Of a stretch of DNA of 64,000 nucleotides, positions 63,993-64,000 are shown piece by piece. Every line of letters starts with the position of its first letter. Position 1 is the stretch's first letter. The DNA comes from Flavobacterium hibisci (GTDB lineage: Bacteria; Bacteroidota; Bacteroidia; Flavobacteriales; Flavobacteriaceae): contig NZ_JAIQDW010000001.1 of NCBI RefSeq assembly GCF_020026925.1, positions 558,001 to 622,000 on the forward strand, given 5' to 3'. A program made the translations under genes and the position numbers. Under the pieces are notes generated by a model. The model was not told where the DNA came from. It made no database searches and saw only the letters and a program-made list of their open reading frames with translations.

Positions 63993-64000
63993 GTAAAAAT

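Overview
The window reads as a chromosomal stretch of a Flavobacterium-like Bacteroidota species. The evidence is the AT-rich DNA, SusC/SusD pairs, a type IX secretion sorting domain, a histone H1-like small protein, promoters with the Bacteroidota -7 box TAnnTTTG, near absence of Shine-Dalgarno sites, and a Bacteroidota-style VgrG cargo island. No rRNA, tRNA, CRISPR array or insertion sequence was seen.

Positions 500-41900 hold a large polysaccharide utilization locus (PUL) whose enzymes point to rhamnogalacturonan I. They are a long PL11 rhamnogalacturonan lyase with a type IX signal, two GH105 unsaturated uronyl hydrolases, a GH28, a GH106 alpha-L-rhamnosidase, two GH2 enzymes, a GH43, an esterase-GH43 fusion, a sialate-O-acetylesterase-type esterase, a PL22-like oligogalacturonate lyase, L-rhamnose mutarotase, a DUF4861 protein and a CBM9-like/PKD protein. 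GH115 and a sulfatase sit at the left edge. Two SusC/SusD pairs lie in tandem in the middle. My reading is that PL11 cuts the backbone at the surface, SusCD pairs import oligomers, and the remaining enzymes finish the job in the periplasm. No PUL regulator is encoded here.

The main hunt result is a promoter module shared by seven PUL transcription units: two CAGGAT half-sites 10 bp apart, then exactly 21 bp to a TAnnTTTG/A -7 box, always in the same orientation relative to the gene. The first SusCD operon lacks it and instead has two LacI-type palindromes, one over the expected transcription start. The two transporter pairs therefore appear to be controlled separately.

Positions 42100-48400 are an orphan type VI secretion cargo island: VgrG, a GH19/lysozyme-like effector, two tandem exported proteins resembling lysozyme-binding RsiV-type domains (candidate immunity proteins), a second cargo gene that looks frameshifted, and a lipoprotein. 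Positions 48650-57000 carry a DUF2798 protein, a Crp/Fnr regulator and a glycogen operon (glgA, glgC, glgB, GH31). Next come an alpha/beta hydrolase and an endonuclease III-like protein.

Positions 58650-61830 are an arsenic resistance operon (ArsR, membrane protein, DUF6428 protein, arsenate reductase, ACR3 pump). It has two copies of one operator, and three of its proteins end in Cys-Cys. The right end (61850-64000) holds an Imm51-like immunity gene, two small unknown genes and a HEPN-like protein reaching the window edge.
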